Shown here: positions 53,442 to 63,164 of the stretch, piece by piece
Layout of the letters: each line of letters opens with the position of its first letter
Position numbering within the stretch: the first letter of the stretch is position 1
Assembly: GCA_022822855.1 (NCBI GenBank)
Contig: JAJDYG010000001.1
Location: forward strand, 1-63,294
Length of the DNA stretch: 63,294 nt
DNA from: Dehalococcoidia bacterium
Lineage (GTDB): Bacteria > Chloroflexota > Dehalococcoidia > Bin125
Direction: 5' to 3'
The notes under the pieces: generated by a model
Told to the model about the DNA's origin: nothing
The model's input: the letters and a program-made list of their open reading frames with translations, nothing else
Database searches by the model: none
Position numbers and translations under genes: made by a program

Positions 53442-54248
53442 TCACCCGTTCGGATACACGTCCAGCAACTCGAACCTTGGGCCGTCCTTGCAGCAGAGCT
53501 TGACGCCACGCTTCGTGAAGACAGCGCAGCCGTAGCAGATCCCGGTGCCGCAGGCCATTTCGGTTTCCATCAGGATCTGCACCGGGCGATTCATCCCGTC
53601 CCTGCGAACGACCGGCGACATGGCCCGAAACATCGGGACCGGACCGCAGGCGAACGACTGGTCGGCCCAGGAGAGGTACTCCGCAAACAGATCGGTAACG
53701 AACCCCTGGGCGCCCATCGAGCCGTCCTCCGTCGAGACCTGGTACTCAACCTGCGGAGGCAACAACTCGGCGGGATAGACCCCGTCGGCGCTGCGTGCGC
53801 CGAAACAAAGCACGATGGAGCGTGATCGACTTCGATTCTCCGACTCGGCGTCGGCCAGCGCGACCAATGGCGCGATGCCGACCCCCCCGCCGACCAGCAG
53901 CAGGTTCGATGCGGAGCGTCGCACGTCGAAGCCCTTGCCCAGTGGGCCGGTCATCCAGACCCGCTCGCCGGGGCGCATCGAGGCCATTTGCTCCGTCACC
54001 CGACCAATGACCGTGTAGAGCAGCGCGAACTGTCGCTCGGAGTCCCGCTCCGAGGCGTAGCGGAAGCGGTAGTAGGAGAAGGCGCGAGGCAACAGTGGGT
54101 CGAGCGCAACACGCTCAGCGCCTGCATCGACCATGACAAACTGCCCTGGCTGAGCGTGCTGGCTCAGCGCCGGGGCGTCGTACCAGGTGACGAAGGTGCC
54201 CGGATAGATCTCTTCGGTCTCAACCACTCGGGCGACAGCTCGGCGCAA
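53442..54248 (-). CDS. pyrK: Dihydroorotate dehydrogenase electron transfer subunit PyrK
   Basis: A 268-aa protein from a TTG at 54248, 13 nt after the carB stop. FAD-binding region around LPRAFSYYRF, NAD-type motif LLLVGGGVGIAPLVALAD, and a C-terminal [2Fe-2S] site ETEMACGTGICYGCAVF...KLCCKDGP. PyrK passes electrons from class 1B PyrD to NAD+. pyrD is not in the window; the genes beyond are the TA pair and an SMP-30 protein. Confidence 0.88.
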   Translation of the reverse strand: MRRAVARVVETEEIYPGTFVTWYDAPALSQHAQPGQFVMVDAGAERVALDPLLPRAFSYYRFRYASERDSERQFALLYTVIGRVTEQMASMRPGERVWMTGPLGKGFDVRRSASNLLLVGGGVGIAPLVALADAESENRSRSRSIVLCFGARSADGVYPAELLPPQVEYQVSTEDGSMGAQGFVTDLFAEYLSWADQSFACGPVPMFRAMSPVVRRDGMNRPVQILMETEMACGTGICYGCAVFTKRGVKLCCKDGPRFELLDVYPNG

Positions 54249-54260
54249 CGGACGGACTCT

Positions 54261-57200
54261 CTAGATGCGACCGGCCGTGTAGTCGGGCAATGGCGCGATG
54301 TTGTAGTCGGCGCCGCCTTCGAGCATCGCGCCGATCGCGTGATGCGCCGTATCGATCGACGTGAAGCAGGGAATCCGCTGTTCGGCCGCCGCGCGACGGA
54401 TGTGGAAGCCGTCGCGGATGTTGCTGCTGATCTGCTCCGGCGTGTTGATCACCATGTCGATCTGACCCGAGCGGATCAGGTCGATCACATCCGGATCGCC
54501 GCCGACCTCGCGTTTCGGCGCTTCCTGAGCCTCGTAGCCGAGACCTCGGATCAGGCTCGCCGTGCCAACCGTGGCATGCAGTTCATAGCCCGCTTCGCCG
54601 AGTTCACGAATCAGCGCCATCGCGCTGGGCTTGTCCTGGTCGGCGATGCTGAGCAGGGCGCGACCCTTCGCCGGAACTGCCATGCCCGCAGCAATCAGCG
54701 CCTTGCTCAGTGCCTTGTCGTAATCGACATCGACGCCCATGACTTCGCCCGTCGACTTCATTTCCGGACCCAGGTGAGTATCAACGCCGGAGAGCTTGGA
54801 CATCGAGAAGACCGGCGCCTTGATCGCGACCAGCGGCGTCGCTGGCCAGAGGCCGCTGGAGTAACCCTGGTCGGACAGCTTCTCGCCCAGCATGGCGCGT
54901 ACGGCGACCTCCACCATCGGCACGCCCGTGACCTTGCTCAGGAACGGAACCGTGCGGCTGGCGCGTGGGTTGACCTCGAGCACGAAGACGTCGCCGTCCT
55001 GATCCTCGGACTCCCGCATAATCACGTACTGGATGTTCATCAGCCCGGCGACGCCAAGACCGATGCCGATCTGTCGCGTGTACTCGATGACCGTGGCGAC
55101 CTCGCCACCGCGCAGGTTGGGCGCCGGATAGACCGCCATCGAGTCGCCAGAGTGAACTCCCGCGCGCTCGATATGCTCCATGATTCCGGGAATCAACACG
55201 GCGTCGTCGCCTGGGCCGCCGCAGATGGCATCAACCTCGACCTCAATCCCGGCAAGATACTTGTCAATCAGAATCGGTTTGCCCGGCGCAGCCGCCTGGG
55301 CCTGGGTGACGTAGCGAGCGAGGTCGCCAACGCCCTGGACGATCTCCATCGCCCTGCCGCCGAGCACGTATGAAGGCCTCACGAGGACGGGGTAGCCGAT
55401 CGCATCGGCGGCCAACACGGCCTCGTCGACACTGCTGACGGCGGTGCCCGGCGGCTGGGGAATGCCCAGGTCGGCCAGGAATCGTTCGAATCGCTTGCGG
55501 TCCTCAGCCAGGTCGATCACGTCGGCCGACGAACCGAGGATCGGCCTGGCCGCCGTGGTCAACGGTCCGGCGAGATTGATCGCGGTCTGGCCACCGAACT
55601 GCAGGATCGACGAGACGCCGCCATTGCCGTTCTGAGATCCGTCCTCATTCTCCAGAATGTCCCGCACCGCTTCCTCGTCCAGCGGTTCGAAGTACAGTCG
55701 ATCCGACGTATCGAAGTCGGTTGAGACCGTTTCCGGATTGCTATTCGCCATCACGGCGCCCCAGCCAGCCGCGCGCAGCGCCTGCGCCGCTTTGACCGAG
55801 GCATAGTCAAACTCGATCCCCTGACCAATGCGAATCGGTCCGGAGCCAACCACCAGCGCGCGCTTGCCCTGCTCCGGCTCGGCTTCGTTCTCGTCCTCGT
55901 ACGTCGAGTAGAAGTACGGCGTCACGGCGTCAAACTCGGCCGCACACGTGTCGACCATCTTGTAGACGGGAGAAATCCCCCACTGCAGGCGCTGCTCTCG
56001 GACGCGCTCATCGACGCTGCCGGCCAGGTTGGCAATCTGCTCGTCGGCGAAGCCCATTCGCTTGGCGCGCCGCATCAGCGACGGCGTCAGCGGCTCAGCC
56101 AGCAGCCGCCGCTCCATCTGCACGATTGTTTCGAGGCGTTCGAGGAACCACGGATCCACCCCGGAACGCTGTGCGAGCTCGTCCAGGGGAACATCGGCCC
56201 GCAACGCGGCCAGCAGATGCCAGAGTCGGATGTCGGTCGGAGTCTCGGCCGCTTTGACCGGCTCCGCCTCCGCTTCCGAGTCCTCCCAGAGCACCGATTT
56301 TCCGCCGACCTCCAACGAACGCACGGCCTTTTGCAGGGCCGCCTCAAAGGTCCGGTCGATCGCCATCACCTCGCCGGTCGCCTTCATCTGCGTACCGAGC
56401 ACGCGGTCGCCGGCCTCGAACTTGTCGAACGGCCAGCGCGGAATCTTGACGACGCAGTAGTCCAGCGCCGGTTCGAACGCCGCCTGCGTCCGGCCCGTGA
56501 CCTGGTTGGCGATCTCGTCCAGTCGCTTCCCCGCCGCGATCTTGGCGGCGACCCGCGCGATTGGATAGCCGGTCGCCTTCGAAGCCAACGCCGACGATCG
56601 GCTGACGCGCGGATTTACCTCGATCACGTAGTAGGGCAGCGGCTCGTCGTGCGGGACGCCGACCCCGCCGCCCTCGCGCATCGACTCGGGCGGCCACGCG
56701 ACGACATCCTGCCGCGGCGCAAGCGCCAACTGCACATTGCAGCCGCCTTCGATCCCCAATGAGCGAATGATGTTCAGCGATGCCGAGCGCAGCATCTGGT
56801 AGTCCTTGTCGGACAATGTCTGCGAGGGAGCGACGACGATCGAGTCGCCCGTGTGGACGCCCATCGGGTCGAGATTTTCCATGTTGCAGATCGTGATGCA
56901 GGTGTCGGCGGCATCGCGCATCACCTCGTACTCGACCTCTTTCCAGCCGAGCAAAGAGCGTTCGACCAGAATCTGGGTAATCGGCGAAGCGTCCAATCCG
57001 GTCTGCACGACCCGCTCAAACTCCTCCATCGTGCGCACGAACCCACCGCCCGTGCCGCCCAGCGTGTACGCCGGCCGGATCGCGACCGGCAGACCAATCT
57101 CCTCGAGCGCGTCGCGAGCCTCAGCCAGGGAGTTGACCACGGCTGAGGGCGGAGTCGGCTCGCCGATGTCGCGCATCGCCTGCCGGAACAGCTCACGGTC

Positions 57201-57587
57201 CTCGGCCTTGCGGATCCCGTCCAACTGGGTTCCCAGCACGCGGACGTTGAATTCGTCCAGCACGCCGGCGTCTTGCAGATCGACTGCGAGATTCAGCCCG
57301 ACCTGTCCGCCGAGCGTCGGCAGCAGACCTTCTGGCCGTTCCTTCTCAATGATCCGACGCAAGACCGGCACGGTCAGCGGCTCGATGTAGACCGCGTCGG
57401 CGACGCCTTCGTCGGTCATGATCGTCGCCGGGTTCGAGTTGACCAGGATCGAGCGCACGCCCTCCTCCGTCATCGCCTTGCACGCCTGCGTGCCGGCGTA
57501 ATCGAACTCGGCCGCCTGGCCGATCACGATCGGGCCGCTGCCGATAATCAGGACAGATTCAGGTTTCTTCACAGTTACCGCATCCAT
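54261..57587 (-). CDS. carB: Carbamoyl-phosphate synthase large subunit
   Basis: A 1108-aa protein, slightly longer than the usual ~1070. Two ATP-grasp halves are evident ([24 protein letters not shown] and [23 protein letters not shown]), with VEVNPR-type motifs [26 protein letters not shown] and [23 protein letters not shown]. The C-terminal allosteric MGS-like domain is present ([31 protein letters not shown]). A ~20-residue loop insertion ([18 protein letters not shown]) lies in the first half. It makes carbamoyl phosphate with CarA. Confidence 0.97.
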   Translation of the reverse strand: MDAVTVKKPESVLIIGSGPIVIGQAAEFDYAGTQACKAMTEEGVRSILVNSNPATIMTDEGVADAVYIEPLTVPVLRRIIEKERPEGLLPTLGGQVGLNLAVDLQDAGVLDEFNVRVLGTQLDGIRKAEDRELFRQAMRDIGEPTPPSAVVNSLAEARDALEEIGLPVAIRPAYTLGGTGGGFVRTMEEFERVVQTGLDASPITQILVERSLLGWKEVEYEVMRDAADTCITICNMENLDPMGVHTGDSIVVAPSQTLSDKDYQMLRSASLNIIRSLGIEGGCNVQLALAPRQDVVAWPPESMREGGGVGVPHDEPLPYYVIEVNPRVSRSSALASKATGYPIARVAAKIAAGKRLDEIANQVTGRTQAAFEPALDYCVVKIPRWPFDKFEAGDRVLGTQMKATGEVMAIDRTFEAALQKAVRSLEVGGKSVLWEDSEAEAEPVKAAETPTDIRLWHLLAALRADVPLDELAQRSGVDPWFLERLETIVQMERRLLAEPLTPSLMRRAKRMGFADEQIANLAGSVDERVREQRLQWGISPVYKMVDTCAAEFDAVTPYFYSTYEDENEAEPEQGKRALVVGSGPIRIGQGIEFDYASVKAAQALRAAGWGAVMANSNPETVSTDFDTSDRLYFEPLDEEAVRDILENEDGSQNGNGGVSSILQFGGQTAINLAGPLTTAARPILGSSADVIDLAEDRKRFERFLADLGIPQPPGTAVSSVDEAVLAADAIGYPVLVRPSYVLGGRAMEIVQGVGDLARYVTQAQAAAPGKPILIDKYLAGIEVEVDAICGGPGDDAVLIPGIMEHIERAGVHSGDSMAVYPAPNLRGGEVATVIEYTRQIGIGLGVAGLMNIQYVIMRESEDQDGDVFVLEVNPRASRTVPFLSKVTGVPMVEVAVRAMLGEKLSDQGYSSGLWPATPLVAIKAPVFSMSKLSGVDTHLGPEMKSTGEVMGVDVDYDKALSKALIAAGMAVPAKGRALLSIADQDKPSAMALIRELGEAGYELHATVGTASLIRGLGYEAQEAPKREVGGDPDVIDLIRSGQIDMVINTPEQISSNIRDGFHIRRAAAEQRIPCFTSIDTAHHAIGAMLEGGADYNIAPLPDYTAGRI

Positions 57588-57813
57588 GTGATTCGTCTGG
57601 TCCGACAGCTTCGAGTTCTCTGGAACGAGCCAACGCCCTCCCGATCAGTCCCAATCCCAGCCCCAGCGGCAACGCCAGAAACGGGCCGAGCAGCCAGAGT
57701 TCGCACTGACCGCCGATGATCTCGAAGACACAGCACAACGCCAGCGTCAGCGTCGCCGCTCCGATCAGCGCGCACAGCGCGGCGCCGGCGAGCAACCAAC
57801 GGCGCAGAGTCAA
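57559..57813 (-). CDS. Small two-helix membrane protein within the pyr operon
   Basis: An 84-aa frame from a TTG at 57813 with two hydrophobic segments (about 8-32 and 38-60) and a Cys-containing tail (HGCGNCEE). It overlaps the 5' end of carB by 29 bp and starts 12 bp after the GNAT stop. The family is unknown. Overlap and TTG start make it less certain, but the hydrophobic pattern and operon spacing support it. Confidence 0.45.
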   Translation of the reverse strand: MTLRRWLLAGAALCALIGAATLTLALCCVFEIIGGQCELWLLGPFLALPLGLGLGLIGRALARSRELEAVGPDESHGCGNCEET

Positions 57814-57825
57814 TCGATCGTCCCG

Positions 57826-58305
57826 TCACAGTGGCAGCTCGAATCGTGATTCCGGATTGATCAGCGGCGCCAGCGCGCCGATCGCGCTGAGGAAGGAGAG
57901 CGCCGCCTCATTGTTGTCCGGCACCGAACCAACGACGCGCCGGAAGTTCTGCTCGCGCGCATGCGACAGCAGATACTCGGCCAGCACCGTGCCGATCCCG
58001 CGGCGACGCCACTCGGACCGCAGCCAGACGCCCAGCGTGCATGTCTCTGGTTGCCGCGTGTTGTAGTCGAGCGAGCCGAAACCGATCAGCGTCTCGCCCT
58101 CGACGGCCACGTAGATCGCCCCGCTGCTACCGAGCCGACGCCGCCACATCGACACTTCCTCTTCGCTCCACGGCCGGTCGAAGACGACCGGATTCGGCCC
58201 TTCAACCACGTCGCGAATCACCTCGGCGATCGCCCCGGCGTCGTCCGCCCTGGCCAGTCGATACTCGGGTTCGGAGCCTGCGCCCCGGCCGCTCGAATGC
58301 GTCAT
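57826..58305 (-). CDS. GNAT acetyltransferase in the pyr operon
   Basis: A 159-aa protein with the GNAT core: YRLARADDAGAIAEVIRDVVEG at the start, YVAVEGETLIGFGSLDY, TLGVWLRSEWRRRGIGTVLAEYLLSHA (acetyl-CoA binding) and VPDNNEAALSFLSAIGAL. The substrate is unknown. It starts 1 bp after the carA stop and sits between carA and carB, an unusual interruption of that pair. Confidence 0.8.
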   Translation of the reverse strand: MTHSSGRGAGSEPEYRLARADDAGAIAEVIRDVVEGPNPVVFDRPWSEEEVSMWRRRLGSSGAIYVAVEGETLIGFGSLDYNTRQPETCTLGVWLRSEWRRRGIGTVLAEYLLSHAREQNFRRVVGSVPDNNEAALSFLSAIGALAPLINPESRFELPL

Positions 58306-58306
58306 G

Positions 58307-59440
58307 TCAGTCTCCCTGAACCTCCCCGATCAGCTCGAGGAAGCGGTCGAAGAGGTGTCCGTTGTCCAGTGGACCGGGTGACGCCTCTGCGTGGTATTGA
58401 ATCGAGAACACAGGCTCTGTCCGGTGGCCCAATCCTTCCACCGTCTGGTCGTGCAGATTGATGTGCGTAACCTCGATATCCGCCGACAGACCATCAGGGT
58501 CGACGGCGTAACCGTGATTCTGCGCCGTGATCGCAATCCTGCCGGTCGGGACTTCCAGCACCGGATGATTGCCGCCCCGATGACCGAACTTGAGCTTGAA
58601 CGTCTCCGCCCCGAAGGCGCGGCCGAGCACCTGGTGCCCCATGCAGATGCCCATGATCGGCAGCTTGCCGATCAACGAGGTCGCCGTCTGCACCTGGAAC
58701 TCTCTGAGCTGCGGATCACCGGGCCCCGGCGAGAGCAGCACGCCCTGCGGATTGACGGAGAGAATGTCCTCGACCCCGGAATCCGGCGGCATCGCCGTCA
58801 CCCGGCAGCCTCGACGCCGCAGATTGCGAAGAATGTTGTACTTCAACCCCTCGTCGAGCACGACGATGTGCGGCCCCGCTTCACCGTCGCCATTCAGCGG
58901 CTGCTGCGGCCGTCCGTCGCGCCAGACGTAAGGTTCGTCAACCCCGACGCTGATGAAATCCTGCGTGTCGTAGTCGGGCAGCTCCTTCAGCTGTCGCTGG
59001 GCAGCCTCGACCTCGTCCACCGGAACGATCATCCCCATCATCACACCCTCGTGACGGATCCGGCGAGTGATCGCTCTCGTATCCACCCCGGCAATCCCCG
59101 GAATCCCGGCCGACGCCAGGTAGTCGTGCAATCGCATGCCGCCGCGAGGATGCGACGGCGAATCGCACTCCGACCGCACCACCAACCCGCGAACCTGGAC
59201 CTGCCGCGACTCATCGATCGGCGGGTCGATGCCGTAGTTGCCGATCAGCGGGTAAGTCAGGACGAGGATCTGACCCGCGTACGACGGATCGGTCAGCATT
59301 TCCTGGTAGCCGGTCATCGAGGTATTGAACACAACCTCTCCCCAGGTGTCGCTTGCGGCGCCGAGCGCCGTGCCGCGGAACACCGCCCCATCGGCCAGGA
59401 CCAGCGCCGCCCCAACTTCTTCAGGATGTAGTTCTGCCAT
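58307..59440 (-). CDS. carA: Carbamoyl-phosphate synthase small subunit
   Basis: A 377-aa protein. N-terminal CPSase_sm domain (FNTSMTGYQEMLTDPSYAGQILVLTYPLIGNYG), then a glutamine amidotransferase with nucleophile Cys in GICMGHQVLGRAFG and His/Glu in QYHAEASPGPLD. It supplies ammonia to CarB. It overlaps pyrC by one base (TGATG). The Met in GICMGHQ (usually Leu) is a minor variation. Confidence 0.96.
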   Translation of the reverse strand: MAELHPEEVGAALVLADGAVFRGTALGAASDTWGEVVFNTSMTGYQEMLTDPSYAGQILVLTYPLIGNYGIDPPIDESRQVQVRGLVVRSECDSPSHPRGGMRLHDYLASAGIPGIAGVDTRAITRRIRHEGVMMGMIVPVDEVEAAQRQLKELPDYDTQDFISVGVDEPYVWRDGRPQQPLNGDGEAGPHIVVLDEGLKYNILRNLRRRGCRVTAMPPDSGVEDILSVNPQGVLLSPGPGDPQLREFQVQTATSLIGKLPIMGICMGHQVLGRAFGAETFKLKFGHRGGNHPVLEVPTGRIAITAQNHGYAVDPDGLSADIEVTHINLHDQTVEGLGHRTEPVFSIQYHAEASPGPLDNGHLFDRFLELIGEVQGD

Positions 59441-60771
59441 CAGTGCTCCCGACCGTCCCAGACGATGCGTCCCTGTGAGATCGTCGCCGCGACCACACCA
59501 ATCAGCGTGTGTCCCGCGAGCGGTGTGTTCTTGCCCATCGACGCCCAGCCAGCCGGCTCGACCCGCGAAACGGCGTCGGTCGAGAGCAGCGCGACGTCTG
59601 CCGGCGCGCCAACCTGAAGCGTGCCCAACCCACTCAACTCACCCCGGTCCAGATTCCAGGCCCGCGCCGGACCAATCGTCAGGCGCTCGATCGCCGCCGA
59701 CAGCGTCAGTCGCCCCGAGTCGACCAGCGAGTTGACGACAGCCCACGCCGATTCCAATCCCGAAATCCCGAACGCGGCCGCGTCGAACTCACACTGCTTG
59801 TCGACCGCCGCGTGAGGCGCGTGGTCGGTCGCCACCGCGTCGACAACGCCGGCCGCCAGCGCGTCGATGCAGGCCTGCACGTCGGCTTCGGTGCGAAGCG
59901 GCGGATTGACCTTGGCGTCGGTGTCATACAGCAGATCATCCCCGCTGCCGGCGACCGCGTCGTGCGTCAGACACAGATGATGCGGCGTCACCTCAGTCGT
60001 GACGCTCAGTCCGCGCGCCCTCGCATCCGCAATCGCCTGCAACGACGGCTCGGTCGAAATGTGACAGGCATGGAACTGCGCCCCGGCCGCCTCGGCCAGC
60101 GCGATGTCGCGCTGCACAATCGACAGCTCGGCCGACGCCGGCTGACCGCGCAGCCCCAACCGGGCCGAGACCGCCCCGTCGTGCATCACCCCGCCCTGGG
60201 AGATTGCAGGATCCTCGCAGTGTTCGGCCAGGGGAATGTCAAGGTCCGCGAGATACTCGAACGCGCGACGCGCCAGCGACGTATCCGCAACCGCGTCGCC
60301 GTCGTCCGACACTGCGACCGCGCCGGCCTCCCGCAACGCAGCCAGTTCCGTCAGTTCCTCTCCCCGGCGACCCTTGCTCACCGCCCCGATCGGCAGCACC
60401 CGGCAATCGACATCCTTCGCCCGCTGCAACACGCCGTCAATGATCGCCGCCGAGTCCATCGCCGGATCGGTATTGGGCATCGCGCAGATCGTGGTGAATC
60501 CGCCTCGTGCGGCCGCCCGCGCTCCCGACGCGATGGTTTCCTTGTGTTCCTGCCCCGGCTCCCGCAAGTGCGTGTGCAAGTCGACGAATCCCGGCGCGAC
60601 AACCAGCCCTCCAGCCGCCACCTTGACCGCTCCTGCCGGCGCAGTCAGCTCCGGACCAACTTCCGCAATTCGCCCATCGACCACCAACACATCGATCTTC
60701 TCATCGATCTTCGAAGCCGGATCGACCACGCGTCCGCCATGGACAAGGATGCTGCCAGGGACGCTGCTCAT
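59440..60771 (-). CDS. pyrC: Dihydroorotase
   Basis: A 443-aa class I dihydroorotase. Zinc ligands in VDLHTHLREPGQEHKE, a His in FHACHISTEPSL, EVTPHHLCLTHDAV, and the catalytic Asp in DAVATDHAPH. It closes carbamoyl-aspartate to dihydroorotate. Its ATG overlaps the pyrB stop (ATGA) and its stop overlaps carA. Confidence 0.96.
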   Translation of the reverse strand: MSSVPGSILVHGGRVVDPASKIDEKIDVLVVDGRIAEVGPELTAPAGAVKVAAGGLVVAPGFVDLHTHLREPGQEHKETIASGARAAARGGFTTICAMPNTDPAMDSAAIIDGVLQRAKDVDCRVLPIGAVSKGRRGEELTELAALREAGAVAVSDDGDAVADTSLARRAFEYLADLDIPLAEHCEDPAISQGGVMHDGAVSARLGLRGQPASAELSIVQRDIALAEAAGAQFHACHISTEPSLQAIADARARGLSVTTEVTPHHLCLTHDAVAGSGDDLLYDTDAKVNPPLRTEADVQACIDALAAGVVDAVATDHAPHAAVDKQCEFDAAAFGISGLESAWAVVNSLVDSGRLTLSAAIERLTIGPARAWNLDRGELSGLGTLQVGAPADVALLSTDAVSRVEPAGWASMGKNTPLAGHTLIGVVAATISQGRIVWDGREH

Positions 60772-61829
60772 GCGCCGCCTCGAATCAGCAGGAACAGCAC
60801 AGCCATCCGAACCGCGAGTCCGGCCGAGACCTGCGCCTCGATCCGGCTCTGCGGACCGTGAGCCACGTCAACCGCAATCTCCACGCCTTCATTCATCGGC
60901 CCCGGATGCATCACGATCGCCTCAGGCGAGGCCTTGGCGATGCGATCGCTCGTGAGTTGGTAGCGACGCGCATACTCCGCCGAGGACGGCAGCAGCTTGC
61001 CTCGCAGTCGTTCATTCTGAATCCGCAGCCCCATCACGACATCGGCGTCTACGACCGCCTCATCCAGATCCGATTCCACCCGCACCGACGGCAGCCCCAG
61101 CGGATGCTCAGGTTCCAGAGCCCCCCGAACCATCGCCGACGGAAGCAGCGGCCGCGGCGCGACCAGCGTGACCTCGGCGCCGAGCGTCGTCAGCGACCAC
61201 AGGTTCGAGCGTGCGACCCGCGAGTGCAGGATGTCGCCAACGATCACGACCTTCCGGCCCGAAATGTCGCCGAACTCTTGCAGCATGATGTAGGCGTCCA
61301 GCAGCGCCTGTGTCGGGTGCGCGTGCTGTCCGTCTCCGGCGTTGACGACATGTCCGCCAATCGTCCGCGACGCCAGCCAGGGCGCCCCCGAGGCGTGGTG
61401 CCGCATCACCACCGCGTCGGCCCCCACCGCCGAGAGCGTGTTCAGCGTCTCAACCAACGACTCACCCTTCTCAACCGACGATCCCGAGCCCGAGACGTTG
61501 ATCACATCCGCGCCCAGAATCTTGCCTGCCAGCTCGAAGGAGGATCGGGTCCGCGTCGAGGCCTCGTAAAACAGGTTGAAGATCGTCACGCCGCGCAGCG
61601 CCGGCGTTCGCGCGACCGATCGATCCAGCACCTCGGCCATCGCGCTCGCGGTCGAGAGGATGCGCAGGATCTCATCCTTGGACAGCGTGTCGACATCAAG
61701 CAGGTGCCGGTGCCGCCAGTCGGTGATCGGCTCGTCGAACGGCACGCCCACAGGCTGTGCAGTCTGTCCAGCCTGCGCAGCCTGTGAGGTCGAAGTCTGC
61801 GCGCCCTGCGTAATCTGTTCAGTGACCAC
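60768..61829 (-). CDS. pyrB: Aspartate carbamoyltransferase catalytic subunit
   Basis: A 353-aa protein from GTG 61829 with GAGAGG 8 nt upstream. Carbamoyl-phosphate motif [30 protein letters not shown] and [10 protein letters not shown] are intact. A ~38-residue Gln/Thr/Ala-rich N-terminal extension precedes the domain and is encoded by 9-bp repeats. No pyrI is present. Its start overlaps the pyrR stop by 11 nt. Confidence 0.96.
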   Translation of the reverse strand: MVTEQITQGAQTSTSQAAQAGQTAQPVGVPFDEPITDWRHRHLLDVDTLSKDEILRILSTASAMAEVLDRSVARTPALRGVTIFNLFYEASTRTRSSFELAGKILGADVINVSGSGSSVEKGESLVETLNTLSAVGADAVVMRHHASGAPWLASRTIGGHVVNAGDGQHAHPTQALLDAYIMLQEFGDISGRKVVIVGDILHSRVARSNLWSLTTLGAEVTLVAPRPLLPSAMVRGALEPEHPLGLPSVRVESDLDEAVVDADVVMGLRIQNERLRGKLLPSSAEYARRYQLTSDRIAKASPEAIVMHPGPMNEGVEIAVDVAHGPQSRIEAQVSAGLAVRMAVLFLLIRGGA

Positions 61830-62361
61830 GTGACATCCTCTCCTCGTAGACGCCGACGCAGTCTTCGCCGTCCGTCTCCGCCAGGGAGACCCGCACGTCG
61901 TCGCCTCGCTGCGTCGGTATGTTCTTGCCGATGTAGTCGGCGCGAATCGGCAACTCGCGATGCCCGCGGTCGATCAGCACGCCCAGCTCAATCACCGCCG
62001 GCCGGCCGTAGTGAATCAGGGCGTCCAGTGCAGCCCGGATCGAGCGGCCGGTGAACAGCACATCGTCGACCAGCACGATCACGGCCCCGTCAATGTCCTC
62101 CGGGATGCGCGACGGCTGCATCCGTGCGTGCGGACGCTGGGCCAGGTCGTCGCGGTAGAGCGAGATATCGATCGCGCCCACCGGAATCCGGCGGCCGTCA
62201 ATCCCCTCGATCCGCAGCGCCAGCCGTTCCGCCAGCGGCACGCCCCGAGTGCGCATGCCCACCAGCATCAGCGGCTCGGGATCGGGATGCCGTTCGACAA
62301 TCTCGTGAGCAATGCGCGTGATCGCCCGTTCCATCGCCGCGGGATCCATCGAGTTCATCAT
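61819..62361 (-). CDS. pyrR: Pyrimidine operon regulator PyrR (UMP-dependent RNA binding)
   Basis: A 180-aa protein from ATG 62361, which shares a base with the leader-peptide stop (TGATG). The PRPP-binding motif [22 protein letters not shown] and the PyrR pattern [30 protein letters not shown], and GKNIPT are present. In other bacteria PyrR binds UMP and a leader RNA hairpin; that hairpin is found at 62460-62500. It may also have uracil phosphoribosyltransferase activity. Confidence 0.95.
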   Translation of the reverse strand: MMNSMDPAAMERAITRIAHEIVERHPDPEPLMLVGMRTRGVPLAERLALRIEGIDGRRIPVGAIDISLYRDDLAQRPHARMQPSRIPEDIDGAVIVLVDDVLFTGRSIRAALDALIHYGRPAVIELGVLIDRGHRELPIRADYIGKNIPTQRGDDVRVSLAETDGEDCVGVYEERMSRGH

Positions 62362-62456
62362 CAAACGGTCCCTGGAAACGAAAAAACCAGCGCCAAGCGC
62401 TGGTTGTGCGGCTGATACGCGGGTACCACGGCAAAGGGCAGGAGCAGCAGATACAT
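62361..62456 (-). CDS. pyr operon leader peptide (31 aa)
   Basis: An ORF from ATG 62456 to TGA 62361-62363, encoding [15 protein letters not shown] and continuing to end FSFPGTV. AAGG lies 8 nt before the ATG, within the PyrR hairpin. The frame runs straight through the terminator hairpin (codons about 18-25) and its stop overlaps the pyrR start. Conservation would be the test of whether the frame itself matters. Confidence 0.65.
   Translation of the reverse strand: MYLLLLPFAVVPAYQPHNQRLALVFSFPGTV
62381..62405 (-). terminator. Intrinsic terminator in the pyr leader
   Basis: AACCAGCGC-TTG-GCGCTGGTT, a perfect 9-bp stem with a 3-nt loop followed by TTTT, directly upstream of pyrR and inside the leader-peptide frame. 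A classic attenuator. Confidence 0.88.
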
Positions 62457-62459
62457 CTC

Positions 62460-62500
62460 GTTGACCTTCCCGGCCTCACGGGACCGGATTAAAGTCCAAC
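62460..62500 (-). promoter_or_regulatory. PyrR-binding hairpin
   Basis: Upper stem CCGG (62487-62484) with CCGG (62473-62470) closes the loop TCCCGTGAGG, matching the PyrR binding-loop consensus CNGNGAGG. A lower stem pairs GTTG (62500-62497) with CAAC (62463-62460) plus CTT/AAG, with internal mismatches as in known sites. The 3' strand includes the leader-peptide ribosome binding site AAGG. Confidence 0.82.
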
Positions 62501-62589
62501 TGGTGTTTGGCTGAGCCTACAACCTGCCAGCCTCCACCACTGTTTCCCGATACACCCAACCCACAACTCCCACATCATCCCCCGCTCGG

Positions 62590-63150
62590 CTATTCCCAGT
62601 CCCCGATTCATTCGGACCCTGCCCCTGACTTCTTCAGGGGGACCCGCTCCTTCCCCCTCCACACCACCAACCCCGCCCCGCCGCGGCCATCCCGCCCTCT
62701 CCTCCTCCCCGATCCGATGCCCCGTGCCTGACACGGGGCCCAGACCTCAACTCCAGCCAACACCACCGACCACAGCCTCATCTCCACCCCCGCAAGTCCC
62801 TTTCCCCCCTCCGATGCCCCGTGCTTGACACGGGGCCCAGAGCAACCAACTCCGCCAGGGCAACACCGTCCGCCTCAGCAACAACCCCAGCCAACACCCA
62901 CCGACCACAGCCTCACCTCCACCCCCACAAGTCCCCGCCTTCCGACGCCCCGCGCCCCGACGCGGGGCCCAGAGCAACCAACTCCGCCAGGGCAACTCCG
63001 TCCGCCTCAGCAACAACCCCAGCCACACGACCCCACCATCCACCGCTTCGCCAACTCCGCCACACCCCGTCACTACTTCCCCCCGGATCCCAGTCCCCGA
63101 TTCATTCGGAGCCTGCCCCTGACTCGTTCAGGGGGACCCGCTCCTTCCAC
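62590..63150. repeat. Dense array of family A and B palindromes
   Basis: Two perfect family A units (62721-62739, 62817-62835), a variant near 62944-62965 and family B pairs near 62596-62645 and 63090-63140 alternate with the phrase CAACTCCGCCAGGGCAAC and similar short direct repeats. No gene is supported between 62501 and the end of the window. Confidence 0.6.
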
Positions 63151-63164
63151 CTCCACACCACCAA

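Noticed and set aside
62590..63150. CRISPR array
   Set aside because: Repeats are palindromic families at irregular spacing with related flanks, not 28-37-bp direct repeats with unique spacers, and no cas gene is present.
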